From positions 682,001 through 746,000 of the forward strand of contig CP180023.1 of the NCBI GenBank assembly GCA_047528275.1: a stretch of DNA of 64,000 nucleotides, in the 5' to 3' direction. The position numbers and the translations under genes are program-made. This document shows positions 53,407 to 64,000 of the stretch, in pieces. The notes under the pieces were generated by a model. It did no database searches. It had not been told where the DNA came from and worked only from the letters and a program-made list of their open reading frames with translations. The stretch comes from G039954875 sp047528275. Its GTDB lineage: Bacteria > Bacteroidota > Bacteroidia > Flavobacteriales > Blattabacteriaceae. Each line of letters starts with the position of its first letter. Within the stretch, counting starts at the first letter, position 1.

Positions 53407-53526
53407 ATGTGGATCTGAAATCGGATTCTAAAGTAAATCGAAATCTTTGAAAAGTGGGTCTTGAACTGTTTCATGGGCTATGTCATCATCTTATTGTGCT
53501 CGATCGAAGATATTATAGGTCTTGAT

Positions 53527-53814
53527 TCACGTCAAGTAAACCTCTTGGATGAAGTCTTCGTTCAATTCTTGATTGATTAATGATATGATGTGTTGTTTAC
53601 CGAAGCTGAGTTCTTGTTTCAATGCAGATGAACTTAATTTGATGTGTAGGTTGCGGTTTTTTACAGAGATTTTTTCTGTGTATTTTTCGATACAAGGCCC
53701 CATCACTTTACCCCAAGATGATACAGCTTTCACTGCGGTAATCTTTTCTTGCATCTTATATTCTTCAAACATCTTTTGGAAGGCTTCTTTGATTGAATAT
53801 TCATTCTTTTTCAT
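53527..53814 (-). CDS. DUF721 (DciA-like) protein
   Basis: A small protein of 95 residues with the DUF721 pattern: SIKEAFQKMFEEYKMQEKIT, then AVSSWGKVMGPCIEKYTEKI, then RNLHIKLSSSALKQELSFGK and LINQELNEDFIQEVYL. The family is linked to replicative-helicase loading (DciA) and in Bacteroidota commonly follows recF. Here its start lies just past the recF stop (53819), so it was the second gene of that operon. It remains open although recF is broken. Confidence 0.85.
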   Translation of the reverse strand: MKKNEYSIKEAFQKMFEEYKMQEKITAVKAVSSWGKVMGPCIEKYTEKISVKNRNLHIKLSSSALKQELSFGKQHIISLINQELNEDFIQEVYLT

Positions 53815-53818
53815 GATT

Positions 53819-54894
53819 TCAGATGAAATATTTTATGTTCAATTTAATATGTCCAATAATCATCTCCATGCGTTCTGATTGGGTATTGGAGATGAAGATC
53901 TGATCGAAATAGGTTTCATTGACTAGCTGGATCAGCCGCTCTACGTATTGTTCATCCAATTTATCAAAAATGTCGTCCAATAGGAGGATAGGGCAGAATC
54001 TAGATCGTTTTTTGATTAAGTCAAATTGGGATAACATCACTGCGATGAGGAAAAATTTTTGTTGCCATTGTGATTTGAATCTTTTTACCGGTCTGCCTTG
54101 GGTCAGGAGGTTTAGGTCGTTTTTTTGAATACCTACGGAAGTGTATTGCAGTGAGAAGTCTTTTTTCCAATTTGATAGGAGAAGTTCGTACAAAGAAGTA
54201 TCTCCCAGTGAAGTATTGTAAATAAAGTTGGCTGATTCTTGTGTGTCAGTAATTTTTATATAATGTTTCTGAAAAGCCAGCATGAAACATGTTAAGGATT
54301 CTTTTTGCTTTTCGTAGATCGTTTGTCCGAGTGTATTCATTTGACGATTGTAGATGTCCAATATCTTTCTATCGAGTATGTTATGGTTAATTAAATTTTT
54401 GAGCAATGTATTGTGTTGTAGTAAGGTCTTCTGATACCGGATGAATGTGTACAGATAGTCTTTATTTGACTGTGAAATGACATTGTCGATAAATTTTCAC
54501 TAGCTATCGCTTCCTTTGATGATCAACTCATGATCATATGACGAGATGACTACCAAGAAATATTGGCCTATCTGATCAGCCATATAGGTGTAGATCTTGT
54601 TGTTTTTTTTAATGTTTTTTTTTCGTCCTCTCTCAGAGCGTAATTCACTATCTTTTCACATCCGTTCTTTTCAAAGCTTTTTTCAATGAGGAAAAAGTCT
54701 TCTTCAAAACAAATGTTTTGTTGATCGCTGAGATGGAAGTAACTCTTGCCAAAGGATAGATAATGGATCGGATTCAAGAGATTGGTCTTGCCTACTCCAT
54801 TTTGGCTGACAAAACAATTGATCTTGGGTGAAAACACTCATTCGAGATCTTTCAAATTTTTAAACTGAAGCGTTTGTATGCTTTTTAGAAGCAT
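53819..54894 (-). pseudogene. recF: DNA replication/repair protein RecF, disrupted
   Basis: From ATG 54894: LLKSIQTLQFKNLKDLE, then TGA, then FSPKINCFVSQNGVGKTNLL with an intact-looking Walker A. The frame is lost near 54600-54625, in runs of eight and nine A. The next frame carries IYTYMADQIGQYFLVVISSY, then a TAG near 54500, then KFIDNVISQSNKDYLYTF. From there on the frame stays open to 53819 (TQGRPVKRFKSQWQQKFFLI, ILLLDDIFDKLDEQYVERLI, QIFISNTQSERM), with signature and Walker B regions intact. So there are two stops and one shift, far fewer than in the neighbouring corpses; this is a recent loss. RecF loads RecA at gaps. Confidence 0.88.
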
Positions 54895-57300
54895 GGTAAC
54901 GGCGAAATTACTTATAAAACTTATGGTGTATGATGAGTGCTGGAAAAGAGTTGGATACTTTTAAATGAAGGACTTTGATGTATTTGAGGGCTACTTTAGT
55001 AGAATCGTTTTTTATTATATAATCAATTTATCATAGTTCATACTATTTATTATTTAATTAAATATTGAATTTTATTTAAAATTACAAATATTTATTTATA
55101 TTAGTAACCTGTAATTATCTGAATCAAGTTTGAATTGTGAAAATAGAAGAACTGAAGTTATACTTGATTGGGTGTATAGTGAATTTAACCCAATATACTT
55201 ATAATCATGAAAATTAAAACGCAATTGTTATTACTCAGTTTTACCTTTTGACCTCCTCTTTTGATACGTTTGCATAACAGAATTTTATTTTCCAATGTGA
55301 TCACTAGAGTAGGAAGTATGAGCTGTCTTCTATGCGGTAGTTTCCGATTGATATTCCAATATTTCAACGGGAAATATTAGAGTTGGTAAATACAAACCTA
55401 TTTATCCTGAAGAATCTTTTGTAAATCCATCTTCTCAAAGAAAGAGTTTTTCCCTCTCTAGTAATGATTGAACAGGGGACAGAAGATAAGAAATTCTTGT
55501 AATTTCTCGTAAAAGTATGCATCAAAAGAAGAATTTTTCGATAGAGATGGCTATAATCAAGTAGATCCTATCGATGGATATAAGTCTTTGTTTTTGTTGG
55601 CTGCAATAGTTCTGAGGATACAGCTTTGTACTATTACAAGTTGTTTATTTGAAAAACAAGGACTTTAGACTTGTCTCATGAAACTATCATAAATTACATC
55701 CATGAAGAAAAGTCTGACTTATCGATTTCTTTCAATATATTCTATCGGATGATCTTGACTTGCTAAGGATTCATGATGTTGATCCATTGTCTTGATCAGG
55801 TGTATTGGCTGCGTGTGTGGGAAGAAATTCGATGGGTTCAGTAAAGTTTTCTTTATCCTTAAAAGTTTATATCATCTATACTAAGGATCAGCTTCTATTT
55901 TTAGAAAAATTCCCTTTTATAAAAAAAACATATTTTCAATATGGTTATAAATAAATATATAAGTAAAGTATATAAACTTATAATAAAATAAAATATTCTA
56001 TTCTTTGGGATATGTCCAAATTCAAATAAGCATACTCAAACTAGGAAAATAAGAAGTCCAAAAAAAGCATACCAACTATGTAATAGAGGATTTTTTTTAT
56101 TTTATTTTAAAATAATATTATATTAATAAAAAATATTTAAAAATTAATAAATAATCAAAATACAGAAAATAATATGAAGTAAAACTTATACCCTTTTGTT
56201 TTTTATCTAATGTTTTTGATTCAAAAAAAACCTATTATCAATTCATAAAGAGTTTTTTTCTCTAAAAGATGTTGATAAAAAAAATTAAAAAATGAGAGTC
56301 TCCTTCTTAGGGGTATGAAAGTGAAAAATAAATTATCTAGACAAGCAATAGGTATAGTACTTACTATTACATACGCTATGACTGTTGGTTCAAAGTATTC
56401 TTTTTCAAGACTTCTTGTAAGAATCAACGTGATTAAGTGATAAAACAAAGCCCACCATAAAGCGACCGTATACTGATACTGCTTCCATTAGGTATTACAG
56501 TATTTTTTTAAATAAAAGTAATAAATTCATATAATGATTAAAATGGGGAAGTATGCGTAAAAAGGAAAGTCTGCTCCTTTTCAATACATGCCAGTGATAT
56601 AAATAAGTAAGATAACTCCTAAATAAAAAGAAGCAATAAATAAATAAATATTAATTTCATTATCCTTTCTTTTTTGATCATAAATATTTTTAATTTACTT
56701 ACACCTTAAATCATTGATCGGTCTTTTACCTGTCAGTACGTTTTTAACCTTTTACCATTCTGTTCTGTTGATTTGTAGGGCTTGTACGTTTGCTCGCCAC
56801 CATTGCTGCTAATAAAGCTTTGAATACCATTTTAAAAATATGTTATAATCTATCAGATTTTACAAAACTATTTCCATTATATAAAGCCTTTCCCATTATA
56901 ATAGGAATTGTTTTGTTGAATTTATTTATAATTCTATCCACTTTTCCTGTATGAGGAATAAGAGTCGTCATTGTTTTGAGTGTAACTGAATTTTCAGTTG
57001 CTATTGATAGGATGATCACCACCTACCCATTTTCTTATTTTAGTGAATATCTATGGATCTATTATTGGTTTTGATATGATGACAGAACCATTATTGAATG
57101 GTATTTTGATACTAATGACTATTCCTTTGGGATTGTTGGATTGCCATAGTGCCGTATTCCCAGGAAATACAAGATTGCCTTTATCCATAAATATGAATTT
57201 ACCCATACTAGTATCCATAAACTCATCGATATATTTTCTAATATGAATTAAGAATTCTGGGGTACTTAGTCGGAGGCCATTAACTTTGATAGAGGGGCGT
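54895..57300 (-). other. Decayed, AT-rich region with unassigned minus-strand remnants
   Basis: Two long A+T islands (about 55015-55110 and 55930-56165) break it up. On the minus strand, 57250-57050 reads GKFIFMDKGNLVFPGNTALW then QSNNPKGIVISIKIPFNNGS, and 56660-56221 gives a hydrophobic series (FLRILPHFNHYMNLLLLF, VSVYGRFMVGFVLSLNHVDS, ACLDNLFFTFIPLRRR) from a membrane protein. Between 55380 and 55920 plus-strand words occur but no family is evident. No intact gene and no RNA gene was found. Confidence 0.4.
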
Positions 57301-60300
57301 GATAAACATAAGATTGGTATGATATATATTGGCGAGTATTGCTTCGGGTTTTATTTTCAAGGGTAGCTTGTTTATTACCTTGTTTTTTTTGGTCTTACCG
57401 ATAATAGGTTGGATCTTATTTTTGGCTACTATTGCATTGTATATAGGTATTGCTTATGTACCCAGGATAACTGAATCAAATGAAATCATCAAGGCATCCG
57501 TAATACGGCTTTCTATTTAGACCAATTGAAAGGTCAAATACAAGGTAATTATTATCATTACTATGCGAGTTAAAAACGTTGTATTCTCAATTATTCCCTA
57601 CCAGACTCTAATCTTTCTCTTAGATGAAATAGGATTGTAAACATCTTTTGAATAGTACATTATCTAGTTGTGAGTATTATACGACTGAGACGATATTATT
57701 ACTCAGTAAGGGAGATATTATCAATACCTGTATGGGTAAGGATTTATAACGGATCATATACGCGTCCAAGAATCTTTGGTGGGGCGATTTTGAAAAGATG
57801 TTTAGTGAAGGGAAGGATACCTCTACTACGCCTTATGAACAAACTGCTGACAGTTTTTTTTTATTACCACTCAATTTTGCTATATCCTATGATTTTCGAT
57901 ATGTGTATTTTGAGGGTAAGGATAAGTTGTATTTTGTTCACAATCCTGCTACTATAGTGAGGATGTTGATACCTCTTAAGGAGAGCTTTGATCAGATAGT
58001 AGAATTGACCCGTTCGAGAAATATTTTCAATGATATAAAAGATAGGGATCTGAAGTTGTATAGCATCTTTGGTTTCATTTAAATCCTTCCACTATCGTTT
58101 GCAGAGATAAAATTATAGAAGCGCCTCATGCCTTGACAAGTATCGAGACAGTAGAGGCAGAATTTAACCCTATGAAGTTGACTATTGAGAAAGATTTGGG
58201 AGCATAGTATTTCACCTTTCTCTGGTTGGGGAGTAGAACCCTTATCAAAAACAATGACACTTAGGGACTGAAAAGAATGAAGGAGTTATGAAAAAGAGTA
58301 TTTAGCAGCTTCTAAGATCCTTTATACACTCTCGTCCCAGGTCAATCCTATTCTACATCTGATGGGTCCTCTCTATGAAAAGTTTTGATCTGAGAGAAAT
58401 TTTTTAAGTCTTACCCTAGAGAGTAAAGATATACCCAAGATCGTTTGGAATTTGAATATCACTGAGTCTGAAGAGGGACCTTCCAAGCTTTATTTCCCTG
58501 TATTTTTATCAGGATGGAGATGGTATTTGAAATTATACCATAAGGATCCCATCAAAAAAAAGGTAATTATTGTTACGAATTCAATCTTTTAGGGGTGGGT
58601 CATCAGTTCAACTTTACAAATAGTGTAATCCGACCGGGCTGTGCAATTCGTTGGACAGGTAGGTCCGCCTATATCGTTTCTCAATACCGAGAAAGAAATC
58701 AAACTGGAAATGGATTGGATCGTGGTATTGTCTACGGATCTCAACCGTTATATCAGCAGTACCGAGTTGGTTGAGTACATCAAAAAAGAATTGAAGGATT
58801 CTGAGAATTTATCTAAAAAATACAAGTACTACGTCTGCATAATTATCAATCCCATAGAGGTGCGCCGTTGGAAGACGTGTACTTCGATATGACCACTCTC
58901 TTTGTTATGGCTGGTATTGCAGCTTCAGAAGGAGTCTTTTTATCTATCGATGATCAATATACTTATTCGGTCAATCTGTATAAGAGATCTGGTGACAAGA
59001 AGTGTTTTTTCCTAGTGAGAAAAAAAGAAGTCTTCGGGAAATATGTCATGCGTAAAGATTCGTTTAGGAACATTTTAATGGCTTCGTCTTCTAAATCGAA
59101 AGTAAATATAAAATTTATTTTATATTTACACTATATTGATAAACAACATATATTGAATGAGAACTATAAGTTCGATGGTATATCGAATCAACTGCAGATC
59201 TCGTACATCATCAACCATATGAATGCAGGCTCTGGATAGTATTGGGGTTGATCTCTATCAAAGGCATACTTATTTAGGGGATATTACGGAGATTATAGAA
59301 AACAAGGCTAAAAGCTTTTTGGAAAAACTCAATTTAGTGTTGAAAGATCTTGATCTCATGATAAATGCAGACCGTACCTATATCTGTTTTGAAGATCAGA
59401 TGTTGTTAGGATTCAGATCTAGCTAGTTGGATCATTCATCTTTTGAACGATGGTATCTAAAATCCATGGTCTGGATCAGACCGATAAAAACAAGTGGTGA
59501 GCATGTAGAATACGTACCACTATGGGGGAGAAATACAACAAGAGGACTTATAAAAATCTATTCGTTGGCCCCCTTAATAAAGGAACAAAAAACTAAGTCG
59601 TTTAAGCTATATATCTAAGAAGTCTCGAAGAAAGAAGCGGATGAAAACATTTTAATCCTCTTTCAATATTTAATATCAATTTATTTATAATAAATTATCT
59701 ATTATATTTTAATTATATATAATAAAGTTCATTTACTTTATTAGATTGATACATTATGTTGGATTTATTTATCTATTTTTTTAGTAAAACCAGCTTCAAG
59801 GACTTGGTGCTCGTCTTTGGAGGTTAGAAAGATTATCAGAAAGACGCGTCATTTGCATGTGCTCTCATTGGATGGAAAATACAAAATACGTAAGGGACAT
59901 CTTATATCGGTGTGGTACAATATAACCAATGAGCAATATTATGCCATAGCTGTTGCAAATGCTGTTGATGTAGAGATCAACTAAAAATGGGAGTTACTTG
60001 TCTATGATATGGAAAAAAAAAGTAGAGTAGCATCAAAAAGATATTTTATTTACTCAAGGGCTTTGATGTTTTCTCTAGTGAAGGCTTATCTAAGGGAGCG
60101 TTCAATAGGAAAAAGACATTACTCATATCAGAGTTTGATCAGGTATCCGGTTAAAGAGGTGAAGTCCTATTTGGCATGTTTTATACTTTTCATGATACCC
60201 TCCGTCATCGTAAAAAATATGATGTGACTTAGAGTATTCTCTTGGATCAACTTAGCTTACGAAGCCATCAATATTACTTACAAGGTCAGACTTATCAACT

Positions 60301-63300
60301 TGAATGAATCCTATCTCAATAGAGTCATCACCTTCCCCCCTAAAGTGATCGATGAAATGATCAAAAACGCCCAAGATAGCATATTCAGATCTCACCTAGT
60401 TCTCTGCTCCGTGGATTGAGGTAAAACGATCAGATCACATCAGACTAGGTTAGTATTGGTATTATTTCAATGAAGATAAAGTTTTTGCCATGATCGATAT
60501 GGTAGCTTTGAAAAAGGAATATCAAAAAATCACCTTCTTGGGAATTAGTGAAGATAAAAGCCAGGTATTTTTATATCTGAAGAAAGAAGGATCCTATCAG
60601 ATAAGGAGTGTAAACACAACCAGTGAATTTTCCATTTATAGAGACAATTGGAATGCTTTGACAAAGCTATAATCAAGCAGAGTCACCCTTATCTAAGATT
60701 TGATCGATCTAGATTGATTAAAAGGCATAGAGTCTTGGGTTAAAGGGATCCTTTTGGAGATGCAAGACAAGGACAAACTTATTATTCAAATATTACCCTT
60801 GAAAAAAATACAGCAGGATCCTATGATATCATCCTCAATCAAAAATTGGATACGGTAGATTGTATCAAGCTCATAGATCTCTCAATTTTACCAGATACAG
60901 AAGCGGTGTATATTCGGCAGCATCACGTATTTATCATTCTGATAGCTTTCTTTTACGTATGGTCGATGATCTACGTATCATTGATCTGTAAAAAAGAGAG
61001 GGATCGTCTTTATTGGAGCCTTCAACTATGAAGAGCATTTGTACCTTAGCGGAGAGATATTGATAAACAGTGTAAATCTGCTCAAACTCATAGATGCTTA
61101 CGAAGAGATGGTCCTATCATAAGGGAAGAGAACAGCTATCAGTTTTACAAAAAGAAACATATAGATCTGATTTTTAATTATTTATAAATATAACAAATAC
61201 TATACATCCATACAAGTAGAAAAAGACAGTGAAGTGATGAAAAATAAACACCTTTATATCAAGAAAAGCAGAGGTATTGAAAAAGAAGAAAAGGTTTTGG
61301 CCAAGCCAGTGAAAATAACTCCCTACAAAGAAATAGACTAAGAAGCTCATGATCATATACATCAGTTTTAGTTTGATCTGGGACCTTTTCACTATACTTG
61401 GTAAAAACAGCCAGTATATTATCCATAACCAAAGTGTTCAAAGTAAGAAATTCCCCCTTAGCATTCCATTAGTGAATGCTCAATTTGATACTCAAGAATT
61501 GAGGAAGAAATAAGATAAATTTATAGCCAATTCAGAAAACGCCATTAAAGCCGATCATCTGCCCTTCATCCATCATAAGTGGTATTGGATCGAGTTGGAT
61601 GGGTATGGCTATTATTACTATGAAAAGTTCTATCACTTAGGGGGATTATTACTCATACAGGACCCTGAGTAATATGAATAAATCCTCCATTTAGAGCTTT
61701 CCATAGATAGATAAAAAGCCTATTTCCCACTTAAAAAATAAGGTAAGTGGGGTTTCTATTACCTAAACACTTTCAGAATGTTTGCTATAGGTAAAGATTC
61801 TTATCTTACTTAAAACCTGGTCTCTGTGATGGGAAGGTGACTATCGAAGAATCCAATTCGATTCTCAGGGGGGTATACCGATGAAAGAAAAACTTGAAGA
61901 GATAAGAGGAGTGAATTATAGAGAACCAGAGTATCTCAAATGGTTATTGGAGGTAGGTAATACCCATTTTTCGTTAGAACTATATCCGAATAAATTAATG
62001 ATTATCATACAGATAGATCTATCTAGAGAAGTAGTATGGAGGTATTTGACCCTTCGTTTTGATATAGCTCAAACAGCAGTAAAATTTGAGCGGAAAGAAA
62101 AAGAAAATCTTCTAATAAGTTATGCGGCTGATTTATTTATCATATCAGCTTTCCATCGTGAGAGACGAGTAGAAGAGCGACTTAGTCAGATCCACATTAA
62201 ATACAAACTCTCGATAGCAGCCCAATCACATACCATTAGTCTCTATTGGTTGGTGGTCGAATACGAAAAGCACGTTTCAGCCAAAGATAACTCGACCAAT
62301 ACCATGATCTTCAAAGAACTAATCAATCGATTCTATCAGTAGTCATTCATCTCTATCATGGAAGATCAAGCCGTAAAAAGATGGCTCATGTATGATACTA
62401 TAAATCAATATATTGAAGATTATAACGATCTTGTTATTTATTAAGATAATCCTCCTCTCAGAAGTCGTATCCATTGAAAATGAATCTATTCAATAAAAAG
62501 AAATTCCCATTAAATTTTGGATTCAAGTTGGTCTGATAGTGAGACTCATCATAAAGCCTATAGAAAAACTCCTTGAAATATTTCTTACGTATATCGGACG
62601 CGATCTTTTGAAAAACTAGTTCAGTGCTGTGTATTTGGAAGAGCTCATCCGTAGCTGGTACATAAGGATCAGTACGTACCGATCCAACTTAAGGTTAATG
62701 GGATATATCCCATTGTAGCTTCCAGAAGTCACTTATCAAAAGATATATGGATATCATTTAAACGACATTCAGAAGCTAGCGATATTCACTATCTCTGATG
62801 AACATGTAAAACTAGATGTATTGATACCAGGTAATGCTAAACAATATTTGTACCTGTTTGGTGAGATCAAAAACATCTCCGGTACTTTTTTTGTTAAGGA
62901 TCAAAACTATGAATTATTATATCCCTGGAACTCCTTTCTAACCATTACGAAAAGATCACCTACGCACGTATCACTTTTATATAAGATGATAAGATACTAA
63001 TAATCATTACTATAAAGGATAAAACTCCTTTTGAGAAGTAAATATGATAGGCCTAGAAAAGGACATGGTTTGTTGATCTCAGTCATGCGATAGACATCGA
63101 AACTCAGTCATAGCCAAGCTGAACAAAGATAGCTGCCCATATCGCTAGCCAAGTCGGAGAAAAAGGCGTCAAGATGGACCATTATATACCAACGGGATGG
63201 GGGACAATACCTCAAAATATAGCGTCCTGATCCGATCGATGTCTATACGATTTATGACGCCTTTACCCAAGATGCGGATATTGAAAAAGCGCTCTACAAC

Positions 63301-64000
63301 GAACAGATCATCTAGCATTGGTTTTTAGAAGAAGGAGGTAAAAGACTCGAGGACTCTATTGATCATTATCGTCTACGAACATTTTCAGAAGAAAAGCTAT
63401 CCACGCATCACCATTAGAGAATTTTTTCAAGAGCACACGCGACACCCACGACTAGCCCATCGAAAAGACGAAAAACAGCTCGTCTACGATCTTCGTAGGA
63501 AGAAACTTTTCCTTACATCTATATGAACGATCAGCAGCAGGAGGCTTGACGTGGCACTTTCCTATAGAACTCGTTTTCCAATGTAAATACCCCATAGTCT
63601 TAGTGGTCTCTCTAAAAAAAAACATTTCCAAGGTAAGACTGGAGTTGACAATATCCTGAAGAAGCTAAATCAGCCCAAGAAAAGACGGGTTGATGGTATA
63701 AAGTATTGATCTCTAAACTTATCACGATATCAGATCATGGTTATTATGATGTCAATGAAAAACTATTCATCCCTGTCAAAGATTTGGTAGAGTTTGTAGG
63801 GGGCTTTACTACTACGTATTTCAGATCTATAGGAAGGAAAAGGAGCACTTTTAGTCATATCTGTTCAGAGTTCTATCACCTTACCCCTCATTTAATGACC
63901 TAAACCACTCAATCGATTTGATAGTAAAGTATATTGGAGTATGGACAGAGTATTCCTATTCATTAGTCAAAATGATAGACTCTAAAATACTTTGATAGAG
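57301..64000 (+). pseudogene. Long decayed coding block, family not recognised
   Basis: Almost 6.7 kb of plus-strand DNA reads as eroded protein in shifting frames. The better stretches are LLPLNFAISYDFRYVYFEGK and IVRMLIPLKESFDQIVELTR (57855-58010), EKEIKLEMDWIVVLSTDLNR (58690-58750), DMTTLFVMAGIAASEGVFLS (58887-58945), VDCIKLIDLSILPDT (60858-60900) and an open 153-codon piece at 61881-62342 with EYLKWLLEVGNTHFSLELYP and SREVVWRYLTLRFDIAQTAV. One A+T island (59660-59740) divides it. It might be several genes or the wreck of one or two very large surface proteins. The right window edge cuts it. I could not name a family. Confidence 0.45.

Noticed and set aside
54600..54625. Programmed frameshifting or slippage on the A-runs of recF
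   Set aside because: Slippage could bridge the A-runs, but a TGA near the start and a TAG downstream would still stop translation.
57301..64000. Type VI secretion, contractile injection or conjugation genes in the right-hand block
   Set aside because: I compared the legible pieces with remembered VgrG, sheath and TssK patterns and found no convincing match; left unassigned.

Overview
The window looks like a piece of a Bacteroidota chromosome, most likely from the Sphingobacteriales side, in a lineage that is losing genes on a large scale. Three things point to the phylum: -7 boxes of the TAnnTTTG type in front of several intact genes; families typical of the phylum (DUF4292 lipoprotein, DUF4254 protein, CTC-type bL25, ClpC, DciA-like DUF721 beside recF); and the cluster flippase - dut - nucleotidyltransferase - DUF4292 - M23 peptidase - tatA - mltD - DUF4254 - GT9. 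The host-restricted lifestyle is an inference from the decay; no host is named by the sequence.

Intact genes sit in short islands. (1) 9.9-15.8 kb, minus strand: clpX, clpP, tig, gpsA. (2) 16.0-24.4 kb, plus strand: flippase, dut, sugar-1-phosphate nucleotidyltransferase, DUF4292 lipoprotein, [dead envC-like gene], tatA, mltD-like transglycosylase, DUF4254 protein, GT9 glycosyltransferase; this is an envelope-building cluster. (3) clpC at 24.5-27.1 kb and dnaX at 29.0-30.7 kb, minus strand. (4) 33.9-36.0 kb, plus strand: prs, rplY, tadA. (5) A solitary GC-rich SDR gene at 49.6-50.3 kb. (6) trpS and a DUF721 gene at 52.4-53.8 kb. One tRNA-fMet with a clear terminator lies at 7.1 kb.

Most of the remaining sequence, well over half of the window, is decayed coding DNA with stop codons and frameshifts every few dozen codons, but it can often still be read. 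Recognisable corpses are a urease operon (ureAB fusion plus ureC, 4.5-6.9 kb), a murein-hydrolase activator (19.7-21.0 kb), bioF-bioD (27.3-29.0 kb), RNase R (31.1-33.2 kb), a LysE-type exporter (33.2-33.7 kb), a Fic protein (36.4-37.6 kb), a tailed-phage head module (terminase, portal, probable major capsid; about 38-45 kb, minus strand), a B12-binding radical SAM protein (45.3-46.5 kb), a TonB-dependent outer-membrane receptor (47.2-49.4 kb), an LTA-synthase-type sulfatase (50.4-52.4 kb) and recF (53.8-54.9 kb). Blocks at 0-1.3, 2.0-3.4, 7.2-9.9, 55-57 and 57.3-64 kb also read as decayed protein-coding DNA, but I could not assign a family.

Together the intact genes cover proteostasis (ClpXP, ClpC, trigger factor), phospholipid and surface-glycan supply, protein export, nucleotide and tRNA metabolism, and replication. 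The lost genes cover nitrogen and cofactor metabolism, nutrient uptake, recombination and RNA repair, and phage. I found no CRISPR array, intact transposase or clearly new system. The most useful signals are the reductive pattern itself, the DnaX without its zinc module, and the unassigned plus-strand block at the right edge.
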